64,000 nucleotides of DNA from an uncultured Collinsella sp. (GCA_937989875.1 CALKBO010000015.1:1-64000), one strand, 5' to 3'. Shown: positions 1 through 9,389, counted from the first letter of the stretch. Numbers and translations: made by a program. The notes: generated by a model not told the origin, from the letters alone.

Positions 1-74
1 GTTAGCCGGCAGGTCGGCATGTCAATCCTGGTCTAACAGAGCCTTAAAAAATCATTGCGTGTGAGGAGATGTTG

Positions 75-650
75 ATGAAGCCGTTGTTGTTGCACGCTTG
101 CTGTGCGCCGTGCTCGCTTGAGCCGGTTCGCCTGCTGCGCGAGGAGGGGTTTGAACCCACAATCTGCTGGACCAACCCTAATATTCAGCCTCACGATGAA
201 TGGCAGCGGCGTTTGGACGAGCTGCGCCGGTGGTGTGCCGATGGCGACATCGAGCTTATCGAGGCGGGGGAGGATCGCGAGCGCTGGGAGGCCGGCGTGG
301 CCCCGCTGGGCGCCGATCGGCCCCGTCGCTGTCGAGCCTGCTATGCCCTGCGTCTGGCCGAGGCGTGCCGTGTGGCCCAGGAGCGCGGGTTTGAGTTTGT
401 GGGCACGACGCTCGCCGTCTCGCCGTATCAGTTGTTCGAAACCTGCAATGATGTGTTGGAGCGTCTGGCTGCCGCCCGCGGGCTTACGCCGGTGGTTCGC
501 GATTTTCGCCCGTATTACCCCGAGGCCACGCGTCGTTCGCGCGAGCTTGGCATGTATCGACAGAATTACTGCGGCTGCCGGTTCTCGGCCGTCGAGGCGG
601 CCATGGATCGAGCCCGCATCCGCGACGAGCGCAAAGCCGCCAAAAAGTAG
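75..650 (+). CDS. queH: epoxyqueuosine reductase QueH
   Basis: QueH reduces epoxyqueuosine to queuosine in tRNA, the last step of queuosine synthesis, and is the non-homologous replacement of QueG. The protein (191 aa) shows the family cysteines: HACCAPCS at the N-terminus, CRACY near residue 88 and YCGC near residue 166; these are expected to bind the Fe-S cluster and active-site metal. Two ATGs lie close together (69 and 75). GAGGAG directly abuts the first, so the second, with a 6-nt spacing, is the better start. queA follows 64 nt downstream, which fits a queuosine operon. Confidence 0.93.
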   Translation: MKPLLLHACCAPCSLEPVRLLREEGFEPTICWTNPNIQPHDEWQRRLDELRRWCADGDIELIEAGEDRERWEAGVAPLGADRPRRCRACYALRLAEACRVAQERGFEFVGTTLAVSPYQLFETCNDVLERLAAARGLTPVVRDFRPYYPEATRRSRELGMYRQNYCGCRFSAVEAAMDRARIRDERKAAKK

Positions 651-714
651 TTCATTTGGGACGTCAGCCTGCTAGGATGTAGAGCGGACTTTAGCTATAT
701 AAGGAGTATCCGAC

Positions 715-1932
715 GTGTCTATGCGTACCGATGATTTTGACTACAACCTTCCCGAGGAACTGATTGCCCAGGCTCCTGCCAAGCCGCGCGACTCCTGCCG
801 CCTGCTGGTGGTGGATCGCAAGGGCTCCCAGGCGGGAACGCCGCTGGAGCACGGCGGTACCGTCGAGCACCGCATCTTCCGCGACATCATCGACTATATC
901 GAGCCGGGTGACGTGCTCGTCATCAACCAGACGCGTGTGATGCCGGCCCGCCTGATCGGTCGCAAGACGGGCTCGGGCGGCGTGGTCGAGACGCTGCTGC
1001 TCAAGCGCCGCGAGGATGTTGACCCGCTGGGCCACGTTTGGGAGTGCCTGGTCAAGCCGGGCAAGCGTCTGAAGCCCGGTGCTCAGATTGAGTATCGCGC
1101 AGGTGGCGCCCATGCGCCCGAGGGGGCTCCTGTGGTACTGACGGCCGAGGTTGTCGACTTTGTCACCGATAGCCGCGGCGGCCGCCTGGTGCGTTTTGAG
1201 CCGGCGGGCTGCAACGCAGCCGGCGACCCACGCACACTCGACGAGGCCATCCACGCTGCCGGCCACGTGCCGCTGCCGCCCTACATTACCGATTACGAGG
1301 GCGATCCCGAGAAATACCAGACCGTCTACGCCATGAAGGAGGAGCACTCGGCTGCCGCTCCCACGGCGGGTCTGCACTTTACTCCCGAGCTCATGGCCGC
1401 TATCGAGGCCAAGGGCGCGAAGTTTGCCGCCGTCGAGCTCGAGGTGGGCATCGATACCTTCCGCTTGGTGGAGGAGGACGACCCTACGCAGCACGTGATG
1501 CACACCGAGCGCTACCACGTGTCTCAGGAGGTTGTCGATGCCGTGCATAAGGCGAAGGCCGAGGGGCATCGCGTGATCGCCGTCGGCACCACCGCAGTGC
1601 GCTCGCTCGAGAGCGCGTTTGACGTGGATGCCCCGGTGTCCGATCCGGCCGTGACGGCGCGCTATTTTGAAGGCCGCGAGGACGGGGCCGACACGCTCGG
1701 CCGCGGTGACATCGTGGTGCGCGAGAACGCCACGACGCAGCTCTACCTCATGCCCGGCTCGACCTATCACGTGGTTGACGCACTGATCACGAACTTCCAC
1801 GTGCCGCGCTCTACGCTCATGATGCTCGTGAGCGCGCTTGCCTCCCGCGACCAGATCATGGATGCCTACGCCGCTGCTATCGAAGAACGTTACCGCTTCT
1901 TCAGCTTCGGCGACGCCATGCTCATCTGTTAG
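715..1932 (+). CDS. queA: S-adenosylmethionine:tRNA ribosyltransferase-isomerase QueA
   Basis: QueA transfers and isomerises the ribosyl moiety of SAM onto preQ1 in tRNA, giving epoxyqueuosine, the substrate of QueH encoded just upstream. The sequence has the family N-terminus (DFDYNLPEELIAQ), the PTAGLHFT motif and the C-terminal ITNFHVPRSTL block. Length (405 aa) is in the upper part of the usual range. GTG 715 is preferred because AAGGAG sits 8 nt upstream; ATG 721 would leave 14 nt. The last base of its TAG stop is also the first base of a strong hairpin (see 1932-2082). Confidence 0.95.
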   Translation: MSMRTDDFDYNLPEELIAQAPAKPRDSCRLLVVDRKGSQAGTPLEHGGTVEHRIFRDIIDYIEPGDVLVINQTRVMPARLIGRKTGSGGVVETLLLKRREDVDPLGHVWECLVKPGKRLKPGAQIEYRAGGAHAPEGAPVVLTAEVVDFVTDSRGGRLVRFEPAGCNAAGDPRTLDEAIHAAGHVPLPPYITDYEGDPEKYQTVYAMKEEHSAAAPTAGLHFTPELMAAIEAKGAKFAAVELEVGIDTFRLVEEDDPTQHVMHTERYHVSQEVVDAVHKAKAEGHRVIAVGTTAVRSLESAFDVDAPVSDPAVTARYFEGREDGADTLGRGDIVVRENATTQLYLMPGSTYHVVDALITNFHVPRSTLMMLVSALASRDQIMDAYAAAIEERYRFFSFGDAMLIC

Positions 1933-2082
1933 TTACGCGGTTCTACGAACCGCGTAACTGCTCGACGCTGCAAACGCCCCTAAGCGGCAATCTGACGTTC
2001 AATCGTCGGGCATGACCAGAAGGTCAATGCCCTCCTCTTTCACGTCACCTTGCTCGCTTAGGGGCGTTTTCGCTGACTTTGC
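1932..2082. other. structured element R1 (covarying with R2)
   Basis: Three nested or adjacent hairpins are visible. P0 is a perfect 11-bp hairpin at 1932-1958. P1 is a 14-bp pairing of AACGCCCCTAAGCG with its complement ending at about 2069. P3 is GGGCAT-GACC around an AGAA loop near 2008-2032. Conserved strands CTGACGTTCAA and TTTCACGTCACCTTG lie between P1 and P3. The copy at 5173 has different stem sequences that still pair, with the same loops. It may be an RNA, a terminator-like 3' structure or a mobile palindrome; I cannot tell which. One C-A versus G-U difference weakly favours the minus strand as the RNA. Confidence 0.7.
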
Positions 2083-2106
2083 CAAGGCATCGGCGTCGCC
2101 GTTGTT

Positions 2107-2158
2107 GGCACTTGGGGACGTTCCTTTTGTGCCGGCACCTGGGGACAGTCCTTATGTC
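2107..2158. repeat. GGGGACGTTCC dispersed repeat (family C, copy 1)
   Basis: Two tandem half-units: GGCACTTGGGGACGTTCCTT followed by a GCCGGCACCTGGGGACAGTC unit. Similar sequence recurs near 11818, 18503 and 57546, always between genes. Confidence 0.7.
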
Positions 2159-2205
2159 AAGAGATTGGTGCAAGAGGGATAGATTGCCTTGCATCAATCT
2201 AATAA

Positions 2206-2271
2206 GTTGCGGTGAGATAGTTCTTGAATTGGCTTTTTGAGGGCTAAACAGGAACTATCTCACCGCAACTG
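2206..2271. repeat. palindromic repeat family A, copy 1
   Basis: A 66-bp inverted repeat with arms AGTTGCGGTGAGATAGTTC and its exact complement around a 28-bp centre. It ends 25 nt past the stop of the minus-strand gene at 2297. Two relatives are at 8393 and 52813. Confidence 0.85.
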
Positions 2272-2296
2272 CGTTGAGCGTTTTTTGGCAGCTGGT

Positions 2297-4060
2297 TTAC
2301 TTGCTCGCGAACAGCCAGACTAGGATGATCACCAGGATTGCGGCGACGATGCAGACGATGGCGCTGGTGAATTTGATGCGTGAGCCGCGGGTACGCTCGC
2401 GCACCGCGTCCTCGGTGGCCTCGAGCTGGGCGACTTCTCGCTCGGTCTCGGCGTGTTCGGCTTTGTCTCGGGCCAAGGATCCTGCAAGCGACTCAGTGAT
2501 CTCTGGGTGGTCGTGTACCTCGGTCGCCTGTTCGATGATCGACTGCGCATGTGCGGCATCTGCTTGGGCGTTAGCGATGCCCTGCTCTTGGTCGCGGCGT
2601 GCCTTGTCCTCGGCAGCGATCTTCTCGCGCAGTTCGCGCTGGCGCGTCGCGGCGGCAGTCTTCGCCGTCTGCAGCTCGTCGCGCGCGGCATCAGCCTCAG
2701 TCGTCACGGCTTGGTGCGCGCGTTTGGCTTCGGCAATGGGGGCTTGAGCCTGCTCGACGGCCTGCTCGGCTGCGGCAAGCGAGTGCTCAAGGTCGGCGGT
2801 GATGCGCGGGACATCTTCTTCGGCTTTACGCAGGGCATCTGCCGTGTCGGAGATCTGCATCGAGAGCTCGCTGGTGCGCACCGTATAGTTGGCGGGATTT
2901 GCCGAGGGATTGCGTTGCAGCTCGGCATACTCATGACGCAGCGTCTCGAGCTGGGCGCGCGTGGCGTCGACGGTTTGTTGTGCGGCGGCAATGCCGGCGT
3001 CTCGCTCGGCCTTCACCTTGTCGCGGATGCGCTTGGAATCCTCAAGACGTCGAATGAGGCGGTTGCCGGTCTCGCGCGAGCTCGCCTCGCGGGCCTCCAC
3101 GGCATCGAGCGCGGCCTTCAGCCGGAGCTCAGTCGCGTCATCCTCTGTCTTCATTTGTTCGAACTGACTCTTGAGCTCTGTCGCTTTGGCGGCGTGGGCA
3201 TCACGGTCAATCTCGGCGGCCGCTGCAGTCTTTTGGGCCGTGGCAATCGCCTGGCGCTGGTCGGCGACGATCTGGTCGTAGCGGCCTGCGATATCCTGGC
3301 GCGTCTCGAGTTCCTCGGCCTGATCGGCAATGCGCTGCTCAAGTTCGGTCAGATGGGCGCGGGCATCGGCAAGTGCCTTTTTCGCGGCGTTCATCTCGCG
3401 CATGGCCGAGGCACCCTGGGCGATAAAGGTGCCCACGGCGTTCGCGGTGTTCGAGACAGCGGTCCCCAGATCGCGACTCGCGGCGGGGGAGTGGGGGACG
3501 GTCGGGCGAGCGGTGCCGGCAGCGTCCGCATCGGCAGCCTGCGGCACGGCGATATTGCCGGTACCGCCCTCGATCACAGAAAAGCCTGCTGCGTGCGGAT
3601 CGACCGCATCGGCGCCAATCGTGGGATGTTCGAGCTGCAGAAACGAGGGCATGGTACTGCCTTGGTCGGCAACCGGAGTCTCGCCGGGCACAAAGGTCGA
3701 GGCCGCCTCGGCGGCCTCCTCTTCTTCGGCATCAATATCGGCATCGGCCACGGCGTCTTTCATCGCTTTGACAGCATCCATCATGGAGTCCATGACGGCA
3801 TCGAGCTCTTCTTCCGAAGAGACCTCGATGGGGCCCGCTGCTTGCGGGACGTCGTCCTGTACAGGGGCGTCGTCCTGAGCGGGCGCATCGTCGTTTTGCT
3901 CATCGGCGTTTTCTGCGGCAGGGGTTTCCGCCGTAGCGCTTTCGTCCAAGATGGGGTCGTCGATGTCGATACCATCGCAGGTTACAACGTCAGTATCTGC
4001 GATGACGTCTGCGGAATCATCAATATGCTGTTGAGTCTGGGGGTCCAGCTCGTCTGTCAT
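2297..4060 (-). CDS. coiled-coil protein with C-terminal membrane anchor
   Basis: I do not recognise a family. The protein is 587 aa. The first ~130 residues are acidic and low in complexity (D, E, A rich). Roughly residues 200-540 are Ala/Glu/Arg/Gln-rich heptad-like sequence typical of a long coiled coil. The last ~25 residues form one hydrophobic helix (IVCIVAAILVIILVWLF) followed only by ASK, so it looks tail-anchored with the bulk in the cytoplasm. Start: ATG 4060 has GAGGAG 9 nt upstream; ATG 4066 is too close to it. The reading frame extends further upstream to 4192 but without a ribosome site. A structural or scaffolding role is only a guess. It stands alone, divergent from the SDR gene. 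Confidence 0.75.
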   Translation of the reverse strand: MTDELDPQTQQHIDDSADVIADTDVVTCDGIDIDDPILDESATAETPAAENADEQNDDAPAQDDAPVQDDVPQAAGPIEVSSEEELDAVMDSMMDAVKAMKDAVADADIDAEEEEAAEAASTFVPGETPVADQGSTMPSFLQLEHPTIGADAVDPHAAGFSVIEGGTGNIAVPQAADADAAGTARPTVPHSPAASRDLGTAVSNTANAVGTFIAQGASAMREMNAAKKALADARAHLTELEQRIADQAEELETRQDIAGRYDQIVADQRQAIATAQKTAAAAEIDRDAHAAKATELKSQFEQMKTEDDATELRLKAALDAVEAREASSRETGNRLIRRLEDSKRIRDKVKAERDAGIAAAQQTVDATRAQLETLRHEYAELQRNPSANPANYTVRTSELSMQISDTADALRKAEEDVPRITADLEHSLAAAEQAVEQAQAPIAEAKRAHQAVTTEADAARDELQTAKTAAATRQRELREKIAAEDKARRDQEQGIANAQADAAHAQSIIEQATEVHDHPEITESLAGSLARDKAEHAETEREVAQLEATEDAVRERTRGSRIKFTSAIVCIVAAILVIILVWLFASK

Positions 4061-4354
4061 AGGCATGTGCTCCTCATCGTTGTTTGTCACCCTATGATAA
4101 AGTTTCGCGCCGACATCCCACGCGCCGCAGCAAAGTTTCAAAACGTGTTCGATGGCTCGCGTCGATAGCAAAAACTCGGCCACTCTATCCAATTTTTACT
4201 TGACATTCCCTTCGCCGAAAGACGTTGCGCCGTTCGCCTGCCATGGGCTTTATTTTTCACTTGAACCCGTTAAAGTTGCATTTCAGCTTTTGGCGCGTTT
4301 ATTTGGATGCGCGCAGTCGGCGGGTGCGCCCGTCGCGATTTGAAAGGACTTTAT

Positions 4355-5155
4355 ATGGGACTTTTCACTGGTAAGACCGTGATCGTCACCGGCGGCGGCA
4401 AGGCCACGCTTAAGGACGGCTCCGCTGGCTCCATCGGTTACGGCATCGATATCGCTTTTGCCAAGGAGGGCGCGAACCTCGTTATCACCGGCCGCAACGT
4501 CGCCAAGCTCGAGGCCGCCAAGGAGTCCCTCGAGGCCGAGTACGGTGTCAAGGTTCTGCCTGTTCAGGCCGATGTTTCGGCTGGTCAGGACAACGAGGCT
4601 GTCGTCCAGAACGTTATCGACAAGGCCATTGAGGAGTTCGGCCGCATCGACGCCGTCGTCAACAATGCTCAGGCCAGCGCCTCGGGTGTGACCATCGCCG
4701 ACCACACCATGGATCAGTTTAACCTGGCCATTTACTCCGGTCTGTATGCTACCTATCTGTACATGCAGAAGGCCTATCCGCACCTGAAGGAGACCAAGGG
4801 CTCCGTGGTCAACTTTGCTTCGGGCGCCGGCCTGTTTGGCAACTATGGCCAGTGCAGCTATGCTGCCGCCAAGGAGGGCATCCGCGGTCTGACCCGCGTC
4901 GTTGCCAACGAGTGGGGCAAGGACGGCATCAACGTCAACATCGTTTGCCCGCTTGCTTGGACCGCTGCGCTCGAGAACTTCCAGGATGCCTATCCCGAGG
5001 CGTTCAAGGCCAACGTCCACATGCCGCCGGCTGGTCACTACGGCGACGTCGAGAAGGAAATCGGCCGCGTGGTCGTTCAGCTCTGCGGCCCCGACTTTAA
5101 GTACATGAACGGCGAGACTGTCACCCTTGAGGGCGGCATGGGCCAGCGGCCTTAG
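4355..5155 (+). CDS. SDR-family oxidoreductase
   Basis: Classical short-chain dehydrogenase/reductase (266 aa) with a Rossmann glycine motif that is stretched: TGGGK at 12-16 and GSIGYGI at 25-31, with an eight-residue insertion between. R47 after the second strand suggests NADP(H). The NNAQA motif and the catalytic Ser-Tyr-Lys set (NFASGAG, then YAAAK) are present. Substrate cannot be read from the sequence; gut Coriobacteriia carry many SDRs acting on steroids and bile acids, so a hydroxysteroid dehydrogenase is possible but unproven. ATG 4355 has AAAGGA 6 nt upstream. It is not in an obvious operon. Confidence 0.88.
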   Translation: MGLFTGKTVIVTGGGKATLKDGSAGSIGYGIDIAFAKEGANLVITGRNVAKLEAAKESLEAEYGVKVLPVQADVSAGQDNEAVVQNVIDKAIEEFGRIDAVVNNAQASASGVTIADHTMDQFNLAIYSGLYATYLYMQKAYPHLKETKGSVVNFASGAGLFGNYGQCSYAAAKEGIRGLTRVVANEWGKDGINVNIVCPLAWTAALENFQDAYPEAFKANVHMPPAGHYGDVEKEIGRVVVQLCGPDFKYMNGETVTLEGGMGQRP

Positions 5156-5172
5156 GGGTTACGTCTCAGCTT

Positions 5173-5320
5173 CCGCCGTTCTAACGAACGGCGGACCAGC
5201 CGACGCTGCGCGGGCCGCATTTGGACAATCTGACGTTCAACTTCAAGGGCGCGACCAGAAGGTCAGCGCCCTTTCGTTTCACATCACCTTGTCTCAAATG
5301 CGGCCCGCTCGCTGACTTAT
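5173..5320. other. structured element R2 (covarying with R1)
   Basis: Same architecture as 1932-2082. P0 is CCGCCGTT-CTAACG-AACGGCGG (5173-5194). P1 is CGGGCCGCATTTG with its perfect complement. The CTGACGTTCAA and TTTCACATCACCTTG strands are kept. P3 is GGGCGC-GACC with loop AGAA and the same bulged A. The stems differ in sequence from R1 but keep pairing. It lies just after the SDR gene and about 225 nt before tgt. Confidence 0.7.
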
Positions 5321-5385
5321 GCTCAACCTGCGGCGCCATTTTGCTTGAAGGCACCTTGCTCGATCTGGCGGGTTTTCGCTGTCGG

Positions 5386-5423
5386 AAATGATCCGTTGGG
5401 GACGGAGGAAAACGGATCATTTT
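5386..5423. repeat. short palindrome with GGGGACGG centre (family E, copy 1)
   Basis: Arms AAATGATCCGTT and AACGGATCATTT around GGGGACGGAGGAA. A related palindrome with AAATGATT arms and a GGGACGGGG centre is at 55605. Confidence 0.65.
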
Positions 5424-5479
5424 TATCCTGGTGCATTGGTGCAGGGGGCAGGTTTCCTTTGCACTAGTTTCTGTCGAGT

Positions 5480-5508
5480 CGGTGCTTCTTGCGGGTTGCC
5501 CGTATAAT
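5480..5508 (+). promoter_or_regulatory. probable tgt promoter
   Basis: A perfect -10 hexamer TATAAT at 5503-5508 lies 38 nt before the tgt start. No good -35 box is visible at 16-18 nt spacing, so the promoter call rests on the -10 alone. Confidence 0.45.
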
Positions 5509-5545
5509 GGTTTGCGTATGAACCGCAACCAAGGAGTTCCAGTTT

Positions 5546-6685
<1,140 letters not shown>

Positions 6686-6834
6686 GGGCGACAGACACGC
6701 TTGCAGAGCGTGGGCAACGGCAAAGGCTGAGCGGCAGCCGCTCGTCGCATTCGCGGACGCCGGCTGCGCGACCGCTGACCGATGCCTTGCAAGCGCATGA
6801 TGCATCGTGGGTACCATACCGAATAGTTGATGTT

Positions 6835-6871
6835 CGGGCGGGTGTTTGACGCATGGCGTCGACCCCGCCCG
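6835..6871 (+). other. hairpin in the LOG leader
   Basis: TTCGGGCGGG pairs with CCCGCCCG across a loop that itself holds GACGC-ATG-GCGTC. It ends 26 nt before the LOG-family start, so it lies in the leader of that gene. There is no T-run, and a regulatory role is unproven. Confidence 0.4.
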
Positions 6872-6896
6872 CTTCTATTTTCGATAGGAGTGCCCC

Positions 6897-7655
6897 ATGA
6901 TTAAGAATGAGAACGTCGAGGGCGAGCCTGCCTACGACGAGACGTACCGCCGTGGTCCCGTGGTCATGCGCGGCCCCATGATTCCTAAGGACAACACCTA
7001 CGCCAACCTGCTGGCACCCGAAGATTCGACCGACTGGCTGCATGCCGACCCCTGGCGCGTGCTGCGCATTCAGGCCGAGTTTGTCGATGGCTTCGGCGCG
7101 CTTGCCGAGCTCGGGCCTGCGGTGACCATTTTCGGGAGCGCCCGCACGCCCAAGACCGATCCGCTCTACAAGGCGGCGCGCACGGTCGGCCGCAAGATCG
7201 CGCAGCGCGGCGTGGCGGTTATCACCGGCGGCGGCCCTGGCATTATGGAGGCGGCCAACAGGGGAGCGGCGAGCGTCAACGGCAAGTCGGTCGGCTTGGG
7301 TATCGAGCTGCCGCACGAGCACGGGCTCAACAAATACGTGAACCTTGGCATGGACTTCCGCTACTTCTTTGTGCGCAAGACCATGTTTGTCAAATACAGC
7401 TCGGGTGCCATCGTGTTCCCCGGCGGGTTTGGCACACTCGACGAGATGTTCGAGGTGCTCACACTGGTGCAGACGCACAAGGTCAAGCGCATGCCGCTCG
7501 TTTTGGTGGGCACCGAATACTGGCAGGGCCTGTTCGACTGGCTCAACGGCCCGGTGATGGACGCCGGTATGATCAGCCCGCTCGATCCGGAGCTGGTGCA
7601 CATTACCGACGACTACAACGAGGCCGTCGACATCGCCCTGAGCGGGCTGATGTAG
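6897..7655 (+). CDS. LOG-family (TIGR00730) Rossmann-fold protein
   Basis: Matches the lysine decarboxylase-like/LOG family: GGGPGIMEAANRGA and PGGFGTLDEMFE are the two signature motifs, the latter forming the nucleotide phosphate site. Characterised members cleave nucleoside 5'-monophosphates at the N-glycosidic bond (cytokinin riboside phosphoribohydrolase). The bacterial role is usually unclear. Length 252 aa; the first ~60 residues precede the usual core. TAGGAG lies 7 nt before the ATG. It appears to be a single-gene unit. Confidence 0.88.
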   Translation: MIKNENVEGEPAYDETYRRGPVVMRGPMIPKDNTYANLLAPEDSTDWLHADPWRVLRIQAEFVDGFGALAELGPAVTIFGSARTPKTDPLYKAARTVGRKIAQRGVAVITGGGPGIMEAANRGAASVNGKSVGLGIELPHEHGLNKYVNLGMDFRYFFVRKTMFVKYSSGAIVFPGGFGTLDEMFEVLTLVQTHKVKRMPLVLVGTEYWQGLFDWLNGPVMDAGMISPLDPELVHITDDYNEAVDIALSGLM

Positions 7656-7688
7656 GGCGAGCGTGCCTGTCGTTGTAGTAATGAGAAC

Positions 7689-7720
7689 GGCAGACTGATG
7701 CTATTTAACATCAGTCTGCC
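7689..7720. promoter_or_regulatory. 12-bp inverted repeat, likely toxin-antitoxin operator
   Basis: GGCAGACTGATG, an 8-nt CTATTTAA spacer, and its exact complement. A -10-like TATACT follows at 7732-7737, so the palindrome covers the expected -35 region of the relB promoter. Antitoxins of this class usually repress their own promoter through such a dyad. It could also terminate the LOG gene, but there is no T-run. Confidence 0.6.
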
Positions 7721-7768
7721 ATCTAAACTGGGTATACTGATGCAAAAGACGAGGCGAGGAGGTCGCAT

Positions 7769-8068
7769 ATGTCTACTGCAACGGTTAAGCCTACGACGGT
7801 TCGCATCGAAGAGGGGCTCAAGGAACAGGCGACTGAGTTCTTGGATACGGTTGGTCTGAGTCTCAATTCGTATCTCAACCTTGCTGTCCGGCAGCTTGTA
7901 AATCAGCGAAAGATTCCTTTTGAGATTGTAGGAAGGGCGGAGGTGCCCAACGAGGCGACGAGGCGCGCCATGGTGATTGCCGAGGCTCATGAGTTGGGGA
8001 TTCTGCCAGACGACAGCCCGTCATTCAATAACGCTGATGAGCTTATATCGTTCCTCGATGAGGGCTAG
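7769..8068 (+). CDS. RelB/DinJ-family antitoxin
   Basis: A 99-aa protein with an N-terminal ribbon-helix-helix segment (TTVRIEEGLKEQATEFLDTVGLSLNSYLNLAVRQLV), which binds DNA and dimerises, and a C-terminal tail that should wrap the toxin. GAGGAGG precedes the ATG. It is the first gene of a two-gene operon with the YafQ-like toxin, 2 nt apart, the standard layout. The palindrome at 7689 is its probable operator. Confidence 0.9.
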   Translation: MSTATVKPTTVRIEEGLKEQATEFLDTVGLSLNSYLNLAVRQLVNQRKIPFEIVGRAEVPNEATRRAMVIAEAHELGILPDDSPSFNNADELISFLDEG

Positions 8069-8070
8069 CG

Positions 8071-8415
8071 ATGTTTGAGATTAAAGTCGAGGCTCAATTT
8101 AAGGTGGACTACAAACGAACGATGCGCATGCATCCGCAGCTAAAAAGTGAGTTTAAAGCGGCGGTTGCAGAGCTTGTGGCTCATGGGTTACTTCCGGCGG
8201 AGTATGGCGCCCACGAGCTCTCAAACCCGGGCGGAAACTACAACGGCCACATCGATTTCCACCTATCCGATGGCTTGGTCGATGTGGTCGTTCTTTATCT
8301 TCCCCATAAGACTAACCCAGTGATTAGGCTGGTGAGAATGGGCACTCATCAGGAGCTGTTTCAGGGTCCGCTGACCCGATCGCCGATTTCCAAGTTGCGG
8401 TGGAATAGGGATTGA
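8071..8415 (+). CDS. RelE/YafQ-family mRNA interferase toxin
   Basis: A 114-aa member of the RelE/YafQ superfamily, ribosome-dependent endoribonucleases held inactive by the upstream antitoxin. It has the basic N-terminal helix (FKVDYKRTMRMHP), the YGAHELSNPGGNYNGHIDFHL segment and a late VRMGTHQELF strand; the His residues there fit YafQ-type catalysis. Its last residues (about KLRWNRD) and the stop codon lie inside palindromic repeat A2, so the natural C-terminus may have been replaced. Whether it is still active cannot be told from the sequence. Confidence 0.85.
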   Translation: MFEIKVEAQFKVDYKRTMRMHPQLKSEFKAAVAELVAHGLLPAEYGAHELSNPGGNYNGHIDFHLSDGLVDVVVLYLPHKTNPVIRLVRMGTHQELFQGPLTRSPISKLRWNRD

Positions 8416-8459
8416 TTTGCGGCTGATAAGCCAAAAACAGTCCCTATTCCACCGCAACT
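8393..8459. repeat. palindromic repeat family A, copy 2
   Basis: Arms AGTTGCGGTGGAATAGGGA and the complementary TCCCTATTCCACCGCAACT. It overlaps the 3' end of the toxin gene and ends 13 nt from the stop of the minus-strand degV, so it sits between convergent genes and may terminate both. Confidence 0.85.
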
Positions 8460-8472
8460 GATGTGGGCGTCC

Positions 8473-9333
8473 CTAGTGAGTTGGCTGGTAGCGGGGGCAG
8501 TAGCTGATGGCGATGGCGTCGACGCCTACGTGGGTGGCGATGGTGCAGCCGATGGGGCCGGTGCCGGCGTCTACGTAGTTCTGGCCTGCGAGCGCTTGGT
8601 TGACGAGATCCTGCTCCTCGGCGGCGCCGGTCGTGAGCACGCGCACGCTGGAGCCCGGATGCTCGGTCAAAAATGCGAGGCAATCGGCCATGGTGTTGGC
8701 GACGATGCGTTTGGCGCCGCGGCCCTTTTTGATGGCCTTGATCTCGCCCGATTTCCACTCCGGCGAAACGGCCAGGCGAATGTTGAGCATCTGCGTGAGC
8801 TGGCCGGCGAGCTTGGGCGCGCGGCCGTTCTTAACGAGGTTCTCGAGCGTGCGGGGAATCAGCAGCAGGTGGGCGTCGGGCAGCGTCGCGCGGATCTGCG
8901 CCTCGGTCTCGTCCAGGCTGCGGCCGTCCTCGCGCATGGCCAGCGCGTACTCCACCAGCAGACCCTCGGCGCCCGAGCCGGTGCGTGAGTCGATGCAGCG
9001 CACGTCGAGCTCGTGCGCTTCGGCCGTCAGACTGGCGTTGGCATAGCAGGCGGACCACTCGCTGCACAGCGAGATAAAGATGGCGCTGTCGTGCCCGTCG
9101 GCGAGCACGCGGTCAAAGAGTGCCTTGAACTCGCCGGCGCTCGGCTGCGAGGTGTGCGGCAGTTGCTCGGAACCGGCCATGCGCGCGACGTACTCCTGGG
9201 CGGTAATCTGCACCTGGTCGAGCAGGTCCTCGCCCTCGATAATCACATGCAGCGGAATCACGTAAATGCCGAGCTCTTGGGCGCGGGCGGGGGAGATGTC
9301 CGACGTGGAGTCGGTTATGATGGCAAAAGACAT
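8473..9333 (-). CDS. DegV family fatty-acid-binding protein
   Basis: DegV-fold proteins bind a fatty acid and, in Firmicutes, act as FakB subunits handing it to the kinase FakA. The N-terminal IITDSTSDIS motif, the TSQPSAGEF segment and the GTGPIGCTIATHVGVDA region are typical. Length is 286 aa. ATG 9333 is chosen because AAAGGTG lies 6 nt upstream and homologues begin here; the frame runs on to 9390 without a ribosome site. No fakA is in the window. A second, fairly different DegV gene is at 61183. Confidence 0.92.
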   Translation of the reverse strand: MSFAIITDSTSDISPARAQELGIYVIPLHVIIEGEDLLDQVQITAQEYVARMAGSEQLPHTSQPSAGEFKALFDRVLADGHDSAIFISLCSEWSACYANASLTAEAHELDVRCIDSRTGSGAEGLLVEYALAMREDGRSLDETEAQIRATLPDAHLLLIPRTLENLVKNGRAPKLAGQLTQMLNIRLAVSPEWKSGEIKAIKKGRGAKRIVANTMADCLAFLTEHPGSSVRVLTTGAAEEQDLVNQALAGQNYVDAGTGPIGCTIATHVGVDAIAISYCPRYQPTH

Positions 9334-9389
9334 AATTGCACCTTTCGTTGGGGCGCTTGCGCGCCGCCTTCTGAGAGCAAAGTGCGACA

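Noticed and set aside
2453..4168. 571-codon open frame on the plus strand, antisense to the coiled-coil gene
   Set aside because: No ribosome site or recognisable protein; it mirrors the codon pattern of the coiled-coil gene, which has a good start, coiled-coil pattern and membrane tail.
1932..5320. R elements as preQ1 riboswitches
   Set aside because: They are next to queuosine genes, but they are long nested hairpins downstream of genes (R2 is about 225 nt before tgt) and lack the small pseudoknot pattern of preQ1 aptamers.
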